Made by a program: the position numbers and the translations under genes. Of a stretch of DNA of 64,000 nt, positions 26,641-34,420 are shown piece after piece. This stretch comes from Streptomyces sp. NBC_01237 (GTDB lineage Bacteria > Actinomycetota > Actinomycetes > Streptomycetales > Streptomycetaceae). The notes under the pieces are model-generated. The model saw only the letters and a program-made list of their open reading frames with translations, was not told the DNA's origin and made no database searches. The number at the start of each line of letters is the position of its first letter. The stretch's first letter is position 1. Location of the stretch: positions 248,001-312,000 of the forward strand of contig NZ_CP108510.1 of the NCBI RefSeq assembly GCF_035917275.1. The letters are read 5' to 3'.

Positions 26641-27623
26641 GCGACGGCGCCTTTCTGCGCGTGCGGAACGGAGGTGATCGCGGCGGCGATGTGCTGCCGC
26701 CAGGTCTCGAAGGCCGGGATGTCGCCGCCGTCGCAGCCCGCGGGCGCCGAGTCGGTGCACACCCGCGCGGCTTCCTCGGGGGTACGGCCGCCGCACAGGA
26801 CGCGGGCCGCCACATGCGTATGGGCGATCGTCGTGCCCGCCCGCTCGCGCGCCTCGCAGGCGAACGCGGAGCCCTGCGCCAGGTTCGGCCGGTGCACGCC
26901 CGCGTGCTCGGCGAAGCGCAGCAGCTCGTCCGCGTCGGCGCTGCCCGCGTAGGTGCAGGCGAGTCCGGCACCGGCGTACATGTCGCCGTGACGGTGGGCG
27001 GGGTAGGCGCCGATGAGTCCGGCGACGACGTCGGGGTCGGTGCCGCCGACGAACCACAGGGCGCGGCCGATGCCCTGGTCGATGACGCGGGCGCTGTAGG
27101 CGTCCGGGCCGCCCTTCCAGCTGAAGGGGTGGTCCTGGCCGGGGTCGCGGACGTAGGCGTCGGTCTTGAAGTACGCCTGGTGGAAGCCGTATCCGTCCAG
27201 GATCAGCCAGCGCAGCACCGGGTCGGTCCCGGTCACGTCGGGCCACAGGAACTTCGGCAGCCTGGCCATCGCCCAGCCGACGCCGACGTAGATCATGTAG
27301 TTGTGGTGCCGGCCCTCGCCCTCCAGGATTCCGGTCAGCCGCTTGCTGCTGCCCGTCAGCGAGTCGAGCATGACGGCGCCCATACCGGCGCCCTCGTAGG
27401 CGAACCCGCGGAAGGCCCGGGGAACGGTCTCCAGCCATTCGACGGCCTGGTCCGCGGAACGCGCCTCGACCGCATAGGCGTACCCCTGGAGGAAACTCGC
27501 CCCGACGGATTCCAGCTGCTGTTTGGCCTCCGCGTTCTTGACGTGGAATCCGCGTGTTTCCAGCTGCGTTTCCCGGACATTGGGTGTGAGGACTCGGCGC
27601 CTCAGCGCACGCAAGATGGACAC
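26637..27623 (-). CDS. unbL: UnbL-type DUF1702 protein (E3)
   Basis: A 328-residue DUF1702 protein, first gene of the core enediyne operon. Recognisable family blocks are RGFAYEGAGMGAVMLDSL, YMIYVGVGWAMARLP, LILDGYGFHQAYF and VIDQGIGRALWFVGG. It has no membrane segment and several C-terminal cysteines. The start is the GTG at 27623, with GAGGGG about 12 bases upstream, which is a long spacing. An AT-rich 95-base gap with an inverted repeat precedes it and probably holds the operon promoter. A second DUF1702 gene lies just upstream (27719-28702). The family's biochemical role is not known, but it is almost always found with an enediyne PKS. Confidence 0.93.
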   Translation of the reverse strand: MSILRALRRRVLTPNVRETQLETRGFHVKNAEAKQQLESVGASFLQGYAYAVEARSADQAVEWLETVPRAFRGFAYEGAGMGAVMLDSLTGSSKRLTGILEGEGRHHNYMIYVGVGWAMARLPKFLWPDVTGTDPVLRWLILDGYGFHQAYFKTDAYVRDPGQDHPFSWKGGPDAYSARVIDQGIGRALWFVGGTDPDVVAGLIGAYPAHRHGDMYAGAGLACTYAGSADADELLRFAEHAGVHRPNLAQGSAFACEARERAGTTIAHTHVAARVLCGGRTPEEAARVCTDSAPAGCDGGDIPAFETWRQHIAAAITSVPHAQKGAVA

Positions 27624-27662
27624 CTAAAAGACCGCCCCTCGATTCCTTTACCTGAATTTCCC

Positions 27663-27695
27663 GTACACTTAATCGAACATATTCAATCGGTGTAC
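27663..27695 (-). promoter_or_regulatory. Promoter/operator of the core enediyne operon
   Basis: GTACAC (27663-27668) and GTGTAC (27690-27695) form an inverted repeat around an AT-rich centre (TTAATCGAACATATTCAATC), unusual in this GC-rich DNA. It sits 40 bases upstream of the unbL start. Promoter function is inferred from position and composition. Confidence 0.45.
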
Positions 27696-27718
27696 CCGGC
27701 CGTCTACTCCAGAAATGC

Positions 27719-28702
27719 TCAACGGGCATTCACGAGCAGTTGTTCACGCACCGCGCGACGCCAGAGTTCGTACGTGGGGACCTCGCCGTCCGCGCTCGGC
27801 TCGGGTGCGGCGTCGTCCGCGAGCGCGGCCGCCGCCTCGACGGTGATCCCGGCCAGCGCGTGCAGCGCGGTCCGGGTGTGCTCGGGGATGGTGGAGGAGA
27901 AGTGACGGGCCTTCGCCGCGAAGACGGAGCCCTGCGCCACATGGCCGCGCAGTTCGCCGGCCTCGGAGCGCAGCGCGGCCAGGTCGTCGGCCGTGGAGCA
28001 GCCCGCGAAGGTGGCGGCCAGTCCGACGCCCGCCCACAGATCCGGCCGGCGTTCGGAGGCGAACCTGCGCACGGCGGCGCAGACATGCTCGACCTGCGCG
28101 CCGTGGATGAACCACAGGGCGCGCCCGATGCCCTGGTCCACCGCCCGCTGGAAGTAGTCCGGGTGCCCGTCCCAGGCGTACGGGGTGTCCAGGCGCTGCT
28201 CGTCGACCCAGCGGGCGGGGTCGAAGTAGGCGCGGTCGAAGCCGTAGCCGTCGACGGCGAGCCAGGTCATCGGCGGGTAGAACTCCTCGCCGTCGAGCTC
28301 GTCGGGCATGACCTTCTTCCACAGCGGTCTCGGCAGCTTCGCCATGGCGAAGCCGATGCCGATGTAGTTGAGGAAGATGTGCCGCCGACCGGCGCCCTGG
28401 AGGAGTTCCCGGGTGCGCCCGCCGCGGCCGGGCATCGAGTCCCGGATGACCGAGGCCATGGTCGCGCCCTCGTAGGCGAAGCCCTGCACCTCCAGGTCGA
28501 CCAGCGACAGCCGCCGCTCGATCTCCCACAGGTCCTTCGACTCGATGCCCCACTCGAAACCGGTCACCACCGCCTGTGGGATGCTCTCCAGCTCTGTGGT
28601 GGCGGCGGTTTCGACGACCGGAAAACCACGGCCCGCGAAGCTCACGTCGCGCAGGGACGGAGCCATGATCAGTCTTCGCAGAGAGCCCATTGCCGTTGCC
28701 AC
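27719..28702 (-). CDS. Second DUF1702 (UnbL-like) protein
   Basis: A 327-residue paralogue of UnbL. It keeps the family blocks GFAYEGATMASVIRDSM, FLNYIGIGFAMAKLP, VDGYGFDRAYF and VDQGIGRALWFIHG, but differs widely elsewhere. The GTG at 28702 is chosen because GAGGAGG sits six bases upstream; an ATG at 28690 would be too far from it. It lies upstream of unbL on the same strand, separated by an AT-rich gap, so it may have its own transcript or feed into the core operon. C-1027-like clusters have an E2 gene of similar size, and this may be its counterpart, which I could not verify. Function unknown. Confidence 0.88.
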   Translation of the reverse strand: MATAMGSLRRLIMAPSLRDVSFAGRGFPVVETAATTELESIPQAVVTGFEWGIESKDLWEIERRLSLVDLEVQGFAYEGATMASVIRDSMPGRGGRTRELLQGAGRRHIFLNYIGIGFAMAKLPRPLWKKVMPDELDGEEFYPPMTWLAVDGYGFDRAYFDPARWVDEQRLDTPYAWDGHPDYFQRAVDQGIGRALWFIHGAQVEHVCAAVRRFASERRPDLWAGVGLAATFAGCSTADDLAALRSEAGELRGHVAQGSVFAAKARHFSSTIPEHTRTALHALAGITVEAAAALADDAAPEPSADGEVPTYELWRRAVREQLLVNAR

Positions 28703-28841
28703 GCGGTGCCTCCTCGACCGGCCACCAGGGGGGTGGCGACGGGCCTCATGGTCGGGCGGCGGCAAAGATCAGGGCATCTTCGCAAATGCGCAACACCTGT
28801 GTGCTGAAAGGGGTTTGAGGGCACCGGAAGGGCGTGTCAAC

Positions 28842-29285
28842 TCAGCGCGTGCGGCGCACCGCGACCTCTTCGTCATGGATGTCCCGGCCGCACGAGACAC
28901 ACCCCATCCGCACCTGTACATCGCCGTCGCAGCCGATGTGTTCGGCGCGCCGCGGCGGGCCCAGCTCGGTGGGAAGGTTCCGGTCGCCCCACTGCATCAG
29001 GGCGACCACGGCCACGGTCAGGTCCCGTCCCATGGGGGTGAGCGGATACTCGTGGCGCACCGGCTTGTCCTGGTACGGCACCCGTTCCATGATGCCGAGA
29101 TCGACGAGGCGGGCGAGCCGGTTGGTCAGTACGTTGCGGGCGATCGGGAGGTGGCCGAGGAACCCGTCGAACCGTTTGACCCCCAGGAGGGCCGAACGGA
29201 CGATCAGCAGGGTCCAGCGCTCCCCGATCACTTCGAGGGCACGGGCAAGCGAGCAGTCCTGTCCTTCATATGTCCGTGGCAGCAT
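28842..29285 (-). CDS. HxlR-family transcriptional regulator
   Basis: A 147-residue winged-helix protein of the HxlR family. Motifs are CSLARALEVIGERWTLLIVR, FDGFLGHLPIARNVLTNRL and the wing region RHEYPLTPMGRDL. A Cys in the N-terminal CSLARAL is the typical redox-sensing position of HxlR proteins. The C-terminal extension adds CDGDVQVRMGCVSCGRDI, a likely zinc-ribbon-like Cys set. It is divergent from the membrane-protein gene at 29428, and the gap carries an inverted copy of the GAAGCAACTCAC motif. It may sense oxidants or enediyne-related stress and control that gene (inference). Confidence 0.88.
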   Translation of the reverse strand: MLPRTYEGQDCSLARALEVIGERWTLLIVRSALLGVKRFDGFLGHLPIARNVLTNRLARLVDLGIMERVPYQDKPVRHEYPLTPMGRDLTVAVVALMQWGDRNLPTELGPPRRAEHIGCDGDVQVRMGCVSCGRDIHDEEVAVRRTR

Positions 29286-29301
29286 GCCCAGACCGTAACG
29301 C

Positions 29302-29316
29302 GTGAGTTGCGTGAAA
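29302..29316. promoter_or_regulatory. Inverted copy of the cluster motif
   Basis: GTGAGTTGCGTGAAA begins at 29302; its first nine bases are the reverse complement of the GCAACTCAC core at 10219 and resemble those at 10848 and 13268. It lies 17 bases upstream of the HxlR start and 112 bases before the membrane gene. Confidence 0.45.
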
Positions 29317-29427
29317 GGACTCGATCGAGTGCCCGCGCGGGCGGATTCGGCAAGCAGGAAGAAGCCCGTACAGGCGCGCGGCTGCTGTGCTGTGATGAGC
29401 CACCGTCCCGGATCATGGAGGTTCAGC

Positions 29428-29991
29428 ATGGCAACGAGTACCGCAGCGCCGCCGCACGGAGTGCGGGGTCAGATCGACTTGCTCAACAGCAGGCACCACC
29501 AACTCGGCCTGCGCGTCTTCATGTTCATCGTGGTCGCGCACTGGGCGGAGCACCTCGTCCAGGCGATCCAGATCTACGTCATGGGCTGGCCGATACCGGA
29601 GGCGCGCGGCGTCCTCGGGGTGCCGTTCCCGTGGCTGGTCACCTCGGAGTGGATGCACTACGGCTACGCCCTGGTGATGATGGTGGCCCTCTTCCTCCTG
29701 CGCTCGGGCTTCACCGGCCGCTCGGGCACCTGGTGGAAGACCTCGCTCGGCATCCAGGTGTGGCACCACTTCGAGCACCTGCTGCTCCTGGTCCAGGCGC
29801 TCGCCGGCTCGTACCTGATGGGCAAGGCCGCCCCGACGAGCATCATCCAGCTCATCGCGCCGCGCGTGGAACTGCACCTCTTCTACAACACGCTGGTCAC
29901 CATCCCCATGATCGTGGCGATGTACTACCACACCCGTGCGGGGCGGGCCGACAACGCCGCCGCGCGCTGTGCCTGCGCCCCGAAGGACTGA
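29428..29991 (+). CDS. Histidine-rich integral membrane protein
   Basis: A 187-residue protein with about four hydrophobic segments (such as LRVFMFIVVAHWAEHLVQ and ALVMMVALFLLRSGF). I do not recognise a named family. Histidines cluster at segment edges in repeating patterns: RHHQ, HWAEH, WHHFEH, ELHLFYN and YYHTR. Paired His and Glu within helices resemble ligands of membrane di-iron or heme enzymes, so a membrane metalloenzyme is possible. The C-terminus ends in RCACAPKD. The ATG at 29428 follows ATGGAGGTTCAG, with GGAGG close by. It is divergent from the HxlR gene and 10 bases before another membrane protein gene. Confidence 0.7.
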   Translation: MATSTAAPPHGVRGQIDLLNSRHHQLGLRVFMFIVVAHWAEHLVQAIQIYVMGWPIPEARGVLGVPFPWLVTSEWMHYGYALVMMVALFLLRSGFTGRSGTWWKTSLGIQVWHHFEHLLLLVQALAGSYLMGKAAPTSIIQLIAPRVELHLFYNTLVTIPMIVAMYYHTRAGRADNAAARCACAPKD

Positions 29992-30001
29992 AACGGCGGC
30001 C

Positions 30002-30472
30002 ATGAGCACGAGCGGGAAGAAGAGGAAACCCTCGGGGTTCGTGTCCCTGCTGCTCCTGCTGACGGGAGTGCTGCTGCTGTACGTGGCGCTGCCCAATCTG
30101 GGCAACGCCGCCAGGGCGGCGACCGCCGACGGGCCCGAAGGCACCTTCACCGCGACCCGGCTCACCTGCATGAGCCACCCCGGGCACGAGACGTGCGAGT
30201 GGTCGGGGTCGTTCCGGTCCACCGACGGAGCGGTGGAGCTGCGGGGCGTCAAGCTGTACGGCAGCGGCCGGGACACGTTCGAGGCCGGACAGCAGGCGTC
30301 GGCCGTGGACGTGGGCAACGCGGGGCGGGTCTACAACCCGTCCGGTTCCAACGAGTGGATCTTCACAGTGCTGCTGCTGATCGCCGGATACGTCCTGCTC
30401 GCGGTCGTGGCCGGCCGGCATCTGATGCCGCCTCCGCCGACCGGGCGGACAGCACGGCCGGTGTCCGCCTAG
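30002..30472 (+). CDS. Small two-helix membrane protein
   Basis: A 156-residue protein with an N-terminal membrane helix (SLLLLLTGVLLLYVALP, after positive residues KKRK) and a C-terminal one (IFTVLLLIAGYVLLAVVAG). The loop between them, about 80 residues, contains two Cys (RLTCMSHPGHETCEW) that could form a disulfide outside the cell. No family is recognised. It starts 10 bases after the His-rich membrane protein, so the two are probably co-transcribed and may work together in the membrane. A long hairpin terminator follows directly. Confidence 0.65.
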   Translation: MSTSGKKRKPSGFVSLLLLLTGVLLLYVALPNLGNAARAATADGPEGTFTATRLTCMSHPGHETCEWSGSFRSTDGAVELRGVKLYGSGRDTFEAGQQASAVDVGNAGRVYNPSGSNEWIFTVLLLIAGYVLLAVVAGRHLMPPPPTGRTARPVSA

Positions 30473-30480
30473 GCGCACCG

Positions 30481-30542
30481 GAGCGGACGGACAGCGGGTG
30501 TGCCCGGCGAAATGGCCGGGCACACCCGCTGTTCGTCCGCTC
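30481..30542 (+). terminator. Long hairpin terminator
   Basis: A 28-bp stem (30481-30508 with 30515-30542) with one mismatch and a six-base loop starts nine bases after the membrane-protein stop. It marks the right edge of the enediyne block. Confidence 0.85.
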
Positions 30543-30604
30543 CCCCGTCCGGCCCGCGCCCCGGACGGACACGCGCGCCGGACGGCGGTACGGCGGTACG
30601 GCGG

Positions 30605-31846
30605 TCAGGCGGGTACGGCGGTCAGCGCGGGCGCCGCCGCCGACATGACGGGCATCGGCGGCAGCGCCGGCAGCGCGGCACGCGCGTTGTCCAGTTCGAG
30701 CCGGCTGTAGGCGCCCGCGGCGGACACCAGCGTCATGTGGTGGTGCCAGCCCGGGTAGGAACGCCCCTCGAAGTCGAGCAGGCCGAAGTCGTCCTCCAGT
30801 CCCTGCACCGTGGCGCCCGCCCGGCGCTGGAGCCTGGTGAGCGCGGCCAGTTCGTCGGTGCGCCGGTGCACCATGTTGGTCAGCCACATCCGGGTGGAGC
30901 GGCGTCCCGCGTAGGAGCGGACGGCGAAGAGCCGGTAGGTGTGGTGCGGAGCGTGGCGGGCGAGCCGCACCTCGGGCAGGCGCACCAGGGCGGTCATCAC
31001 CGAGGTGCGGTCCGTCCGGCCGCCGAGGCCGTCATGGGTGTCGAGCCGGAGGTGGCCGCCGTGCTTGAGCTCGAACAGGCGCTGCGCCTCGACGGCCGCG
31101 GGCAGTTCGGAGGCGTACGTCTGCGGGGGCATCGACCGGCCGACGGGGACCACCGGGGTCCGGCCGGGCAGGGCGATGACGAAGTCACGGCCCCGGGTGC
31201 TGAGTCCGCGCACCAGCGAGGTCACACCGGTGTAGTAGCTGAGGTCGGCGACGACCGGCGGGGCGCTGAGGTGGGTGCTGTCGCTCAGCGAGTCGACGAG
31301 GTCGAGCGCGTGCTGCTCGATGGTGCGGTGACCGGCGTCGTCGGGAATGCGGGCGCGGGAGCGGCGCTGCTCGTCGTTGACCCAGGCTCCGGGCAGCAGC
31401 AGGCCCCAGTGGACCGGTACCGCTTCCCTCTCGGTGGTCAGGAACGCGCCGATGCCGAGCTGGCAGTTGACCGATCGTCCGGTGGCCGGGACGAAGCGGC
31501 GGTGCACACCGCAGGAGTGGTCGCCCCGCTTGCGCAGGACCGCCACGTCGAGGGTCCAGGCGCGGGGGGTCAGCCGCTGCTCGACCCACCGCATCAGCTC
31601 GGCCCGCGCCGGGGCCCACTCCCAGGGGCTGGCGTTGACGAACTGGTGCATGGACTGTGAGGCGGTCGGCGATCCGGAGACCGTGGCGGCGATCCGCCGT
31701 ACCGACTTCTTTCCCTCGGTGGTGAGCAGGCCCGTCAGATACGCCTGGGCCCACGCCCGCTGATCGGCCCTCGGCAGGTGCCCGAAGATCTGTTCGGTGA
31801 ACGCGGAGACCGGCAGGTGCGCGCGGTCCAAGTCCTGTGCCGCCAT
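30605..31846 (-). CDS. IS701-family transposase-like protein, altered catalytic motif
   Basis: A 413-residue protein of the IS701/DDE_5 type. Conserved features are SVRRIAATVSGSPTASQSMHQF at the start, VVADLSYYTG (second acidic residue), and FEGRSYPGWHHHMTLV (the Glu and His region). The first motif, usually an Asp pair as in DDTG-x-KKG, reads LDVAVLRKRGDHSCGV, so one Asp is replaced by Val. The frame is complete and normal in length. I see no terminal inverted repeats or target duplications around it. IS701-like genes often sit beside butyrolactone regulators in streptomycetes, and this one may be a domesticated, non-mobile copy. Its present role is unknown. Confidence 0.8.
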   Translation of the reverse strand: MAAQDLDRAHLPVSAFTEQIFGHLPRADQRAWAQAYLTGLLTTEGKKSVRRIAATVSGSPTASQSMHQFVNASPWEWAPARAELMRWVEQRLTPRAWTLDVAVLRKRGDHSCGVHRRFVPATGRSVNCQLGIGAFLTTEREAVPVHWGLLLPGAWVNDEQRRSRARIPDDAGHRTIEQHALDLVDSLSDSTHLSAPPVVADLSYYTGVTSLVRGLSTRGRDFVIALPGRTPVVPVGRSMPPQTYASELPAAVEAQRLFELKHGGHLRLDTHDGLGGRTDRTSVMTALVRLPEVRLARHAPHHTYRLFAVRSYAGRRSTRMWLTNMVHRRTDELAALTRLQRRAGATVQGLEDDFGLLDFEGRSYPGWHHHMTLVSAAGAYSRLELDNARAALPALPPMPVMSAAAPALTAVPA

Positions 31847-31888
31847 GGCTGGTTCCTTCCGGCTTCGGTCATCCGATCGACTACCACT

Positions 31889-31916
31889 ATAGAATAGCGA
31901 ACGTTATCTTTTTTTC
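31889..31916. promoter_or_regulatory. AT-rich promoter/ARE-like element
   Basis: ATAGAATAGCGAACGTTAT (31889-31907) followed by a run of seven T is the only AT-rich stretch in the 320-base gap 31847-32166 between divergent transposase and receptor genes. AGA-TA-CG and CG-TA-TCT form an imperfect palindrome, as in butyrolactone-receptor targets. The rest of the gap shows no gene. Confidence 0.4.
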
Positions 31917-32166
31917 CAACGGAGGAGCGGCCCTCCTCCTCGGCGGAAGGAGAAAAGATGCGGCCAGGAGCGCGGTACCAGGACGCTGATCACCACGCTG
32001 ACCAAGGGTTTTCCCTACTTCGGCAACTCCGCGTTGCCCTCGCACGGCCGGTCCGCCCAAGCTGGGCCGGTTCATGTCGTCCGGCCGAAGGGAACACCGG
32101 AACACCGCATCGGCAGTCAGGTACCGCGCCAGGGGCGCCGTACCCGCCGGCGCTTTCGGAGACACC

Positions 32167-32772
32167 ATGGTGAAACAGGAGAGGGCCGCGAGGACCCGCG
32201 AGGGCCTGGTACGGGCGGCGGCCGCACAGTTCGACCGGGACGGCTACGCGGGGGCCTCACTGGCCAAGATCAGCCGGGCGGCGGGCATCTCCCTGGGCGC
32301 GGTGACCTTCCACTTCCGGTCCAAGGCGGAACTCGCCGAAGCCGTCGAGGAGGAGGGCCGGGCCGAGGTCACGGGCGCCCTGCGACGGATGGCGGACTCC
32401 TCCACCACCCCCTTGCAGCAGCTGGCCGACCTGACCCTGGAGCTCGCCCGGCTCATCGAGCAGGAGGACACCGTCCGGGCCCTGCTGCGGCTGGAACGGG
32501 AGCGGGCGGCCACCGACCACTGGACGGAGATCTGGCTCCCCACGGCCGACGAACTGCTGCGGCGCGCCTACGACAGCGGCGACCTGCGCGCCTCGGCGCA
32601 CCCCGAGGCCATGACGACCCTGGTCGTGCACCTGGTGGCCGGATCCGAGATCGTGCTCCGGCGCCACCGCACCGCCGGGGCCCCGTCGCACGAGAGCGCC
32701 GTGGACCTGCTGGCCGGTGTCTGGCAGCTCGTCCTGACGGGAATCTCGGCGAGCGAGGCGGCACGCCTGTGA
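32167..32772 (+). CDS. TetR-family butyrolactone receptor homologue
   Basis: A 201-residue TetR-family regulator of the ArpA/ScbR type. The DNA-binding domain spans about residues 8-55 (LVRAAAAQFDRDGYAGASL, then ISLGAVTFHFRSKAELAEAV), and the KQERAARTRE start is typical of gamma-butyrolactone receptors. The C-terminal helical part would bind the ligand. The ATG at 32167 is preceded by CGGAGACACC. It is divergent from the transposase-like gene and lies near a second receptor (33746-34420), an SDR and AfsA. Of the two it is the more diverged from ScbR, so it may be a pseudo-receptor that answers to another ligand. Confidence 0.82.
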   Translation: MVKQERAARTREGLVRAAAAQFDRDGYAGASLAKISRAAGISLGAVTFHFRSKAELAEAVEEEGRAEVTGALRRMADSSTTPLQQLADLTLELARLIEQEDTVRALLRLERERAATDHWTEIWLPTADELLRRAYDSGDLRASAHPEAMTTLVVHLVAGSEIVLRRHRTAGAPSHESAVDLLAGVWQLVLTGISASEAARL

Positions 32773-32804
32773 GGCCGTGGTCCCGCCGGAGCCGGACCAC
32801 GGCC
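32773..32804. terminator. Hairpin terminator between convergent genes
   Basis: GGCCGTGGTCC (32773-32783) and its complement (32794-32804) form an 11-bp stem between the receptor stop and the SDR stop. Confidence 0.7.
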
Positions 32805-32850
32805 GGACACGGGCCGGCCCCCGAGCGCGTCGCGGGGACCCGCCGACGGG

Positions 32851-33615
32851 TCAGACCGCGCTGCACCCGCCGTCCACCGGAACAGCGCCACCGGTGACGA
32901 AGGACGAACGGTCACTGCACAACCAGGCCGCGGCCTGGGCGATCTCGGTCGGATCGGCCAGCCGGTGCTGGATGGCTCGCGCGGCCACGGGCCGCCCCGA
33001 TCCGGTGCTCCCCTCCGTCAGTTCGGTACGGGTGCTGCCCACCATCAGGGCGTTGACCCTGATCCCCCGGCCCCCGTACTCGGCGGCCGCGGCCTTCGTC
33101 AGCCCGAGCACGGCGTGCTTGGCGGCGACATAGGGGGCCAGCGCACCGGTGGCGAAGAGCCCCGCGGTGCTGGAGGTGTTGACGATCGTCCCGCCCGTCC
33201 GCTGGTCCAGCATGAGCGGGATCTGACGGCGCAGACAGTTCCACACCCCTCGTACGTTGACGTCCATGATCTGGTCGTACGCGGCGTCCTCCGTCTGGTG
33301 CAGATCGGTTCCCCTGGCCCCCCAGCCCGCGTTGTTGAACGCCGCGTCCAGCCCTCCGAAACGCTCCACCGCCACCGCGACGACCCGCGCGACGTCCTCG
33401 GAGCAGATGACGTCCCCGGCGACCGCGACGGCCCGGCCCCCCGCGGCGTGGATCTCGTCCACCAGATCGCACAAAGGTTTCTGCCGCCGCGCCATCAGGA
33501 TGACCGACGCCCCTTCCGCGGCGAAGAGACGGGCCGCCGCGGCCCCTATCCCACTGGACGCGCCCGTGATCATGACTCTCTTGCCGTGCAGTAATCCACT
33601 CGACATCGCGTTCAT
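32851..33615 (-). CDS. Short-chain dehydrogenase/reductase
   Basis: A 254-residue classical SDR. It has the nucleotide-binding TGASSGIG, the NNAG motif in AFNNAGWG, a catalytic Ser region in NTSSTAG, and YVAAKHA with the Tyr-x3-Lys pair. The Arg in MARRQ after the second strand suggests NADPH. The ATG at 33615 follows GGAGG five bases away. It sits between two butyrolactone-receptor genes and close to afsA. In streptomycete butyrolactone cassettes a reductase of this fold makes the final ketone reduction of the signal, so that role is likely, but direct evidence is only the context. Confidence 0.88.
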   Translation of the reverse strand: MNAMSSGLLHGKRVMITGASSGIGAAAARLFAAEGASVILMARRQKPLCDLVDEIHAAGGRAVAVAGDVICSEDVARVVAVAVERFGGLDAAFNNAGWGARGTDLHQTEDAAYDQIMDVNVRGVWNCLRRQIPLMLDQRTGGTIVNTSSTAGLFATGALAPYVAAKHAVLGLTKAAAAEYGGRGIRVNALMVGSTRTELTEGSTGSGRPVAARAIQHRLADPTEIAQAAAWLCSDRSSFVTGGAVPVDGGCSAV

Positions 33616-33745
33616 CGACCCCTCCCCCGGACACCCCGCCGACGGCCGGGTGTCATAGCGGTCACCGCATTCCCTGGGGGCATGACCATAGCGGGCAGTG
33701 GATGAACCCCCGGGGCCTGTCGGCAGAAAATTTGTGGCGGCCGGA

Positions 33746-34420
33746 TCACCCGGCCACGGACGCGCTCTTCTTCCGGCGGGCCGCCGGGCGTCCCCGCGCC
33801 TCGCCGAACTCCAGCTGCTCGGCGACGCCCGGCACCGCGATGGCGGGAAGCATGCAGTGCCAGATCTCCTCGACCCGGTCCGGGAGGTCCCGCCGTCCCG
33901 ATTCCATCTGCGCGTGCATCTGCGCCCCGGTACAGGCGCTCACCAGCATCCGCGCGAGAGCCGGGATGTTGACCCCGTCCCGGAGCTGCCCCATCTCGTT
34001 CGCTTCCGTGAACGTCGACATGGCCACCATGGTCCACTGCTGATGCGAGTTCTCCTCGCTGGAGATGAAGAGCTCCTGATCCGTCACCAGTCGCGCACCG
34101 GCCAGCAGCAGCGGCTCGTCGAGCATCTGATAGGACCAGGTGAGCGTGATGTCGACGAGCTTCTGCAGGCCGTCCGACGGGATCGGCGGCGAGACGATGT
34201 CCGGCTGACTGCGGACGATCTCGCGCGCCAGTGCCTCCTTGTTCTTGAAGTGGAAGTACATCGCGCCCAGCGTCACGCCGGCCCGGTCCGCAATTCGCGA
34301 GACGCTTGCACCAGCGAAGCCACTCTCGGCGAACACCTCTGCGGCGGCTCTGATGAGACTCGCCCGCGTCCGAAGTGCGCGCTCCTGCTTCACGGGACGT
34401 TTGTCAGGCAATTCGGACAC
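33746..34420 (-). CDS. Gamma-butyrolactone receptor (ScbR/ArpA type)
   Basis: A 224-residue TetR-family repressor very like ScbR/ArpA. The DNA-binding part reads SLIRAAAEVFAESGFAGASV then RIADRAGVTLGAMYFHF, with KNKEALA after. The ligand domain includes TWSYQMLDEPLLLAGARL and WTMVAMSTFTEANEMGQL, and the ligand-contact Trp of this family is kept. The GTG at 34420 follows GGGAGAGG. It is divergent from afsA with an AT-rich palindrome between, so it probably represses afsA and itself until the butyrolactone binds. This is the standard quorum-like switch for antibiotic onset and likely controls the enediyne genes. Confidence 0.9.
   Translation of the reverse strand: MSELPDKRPVKQERALRTRASLIRAAAEVFAESGFAGASVSRIADRAGVTLGAMYFHFKNKEALAREIVRSQPDIVSPPIPSDGLQKLVDITLTWSYQMLDEPLLLAGARLVTDQELFISSEENSHQQWTMVAMSTFTEANEMGQLRDGVNIPALARMLVSACTGAQMHAQMESGRRDLPDRVEEIWHCMLPAIAVPGVAEQLEFGEARGRPAARRKKSASVAG

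Noticed and set aside
29428..30472. Enediyne apoprotein gene (CagA/NcsA type)
   Set aside because: Both small genes here encode membrane proteins with internal helices, not a secreted ~110-residue immunoglobulin-like fold; no other candidate was found.
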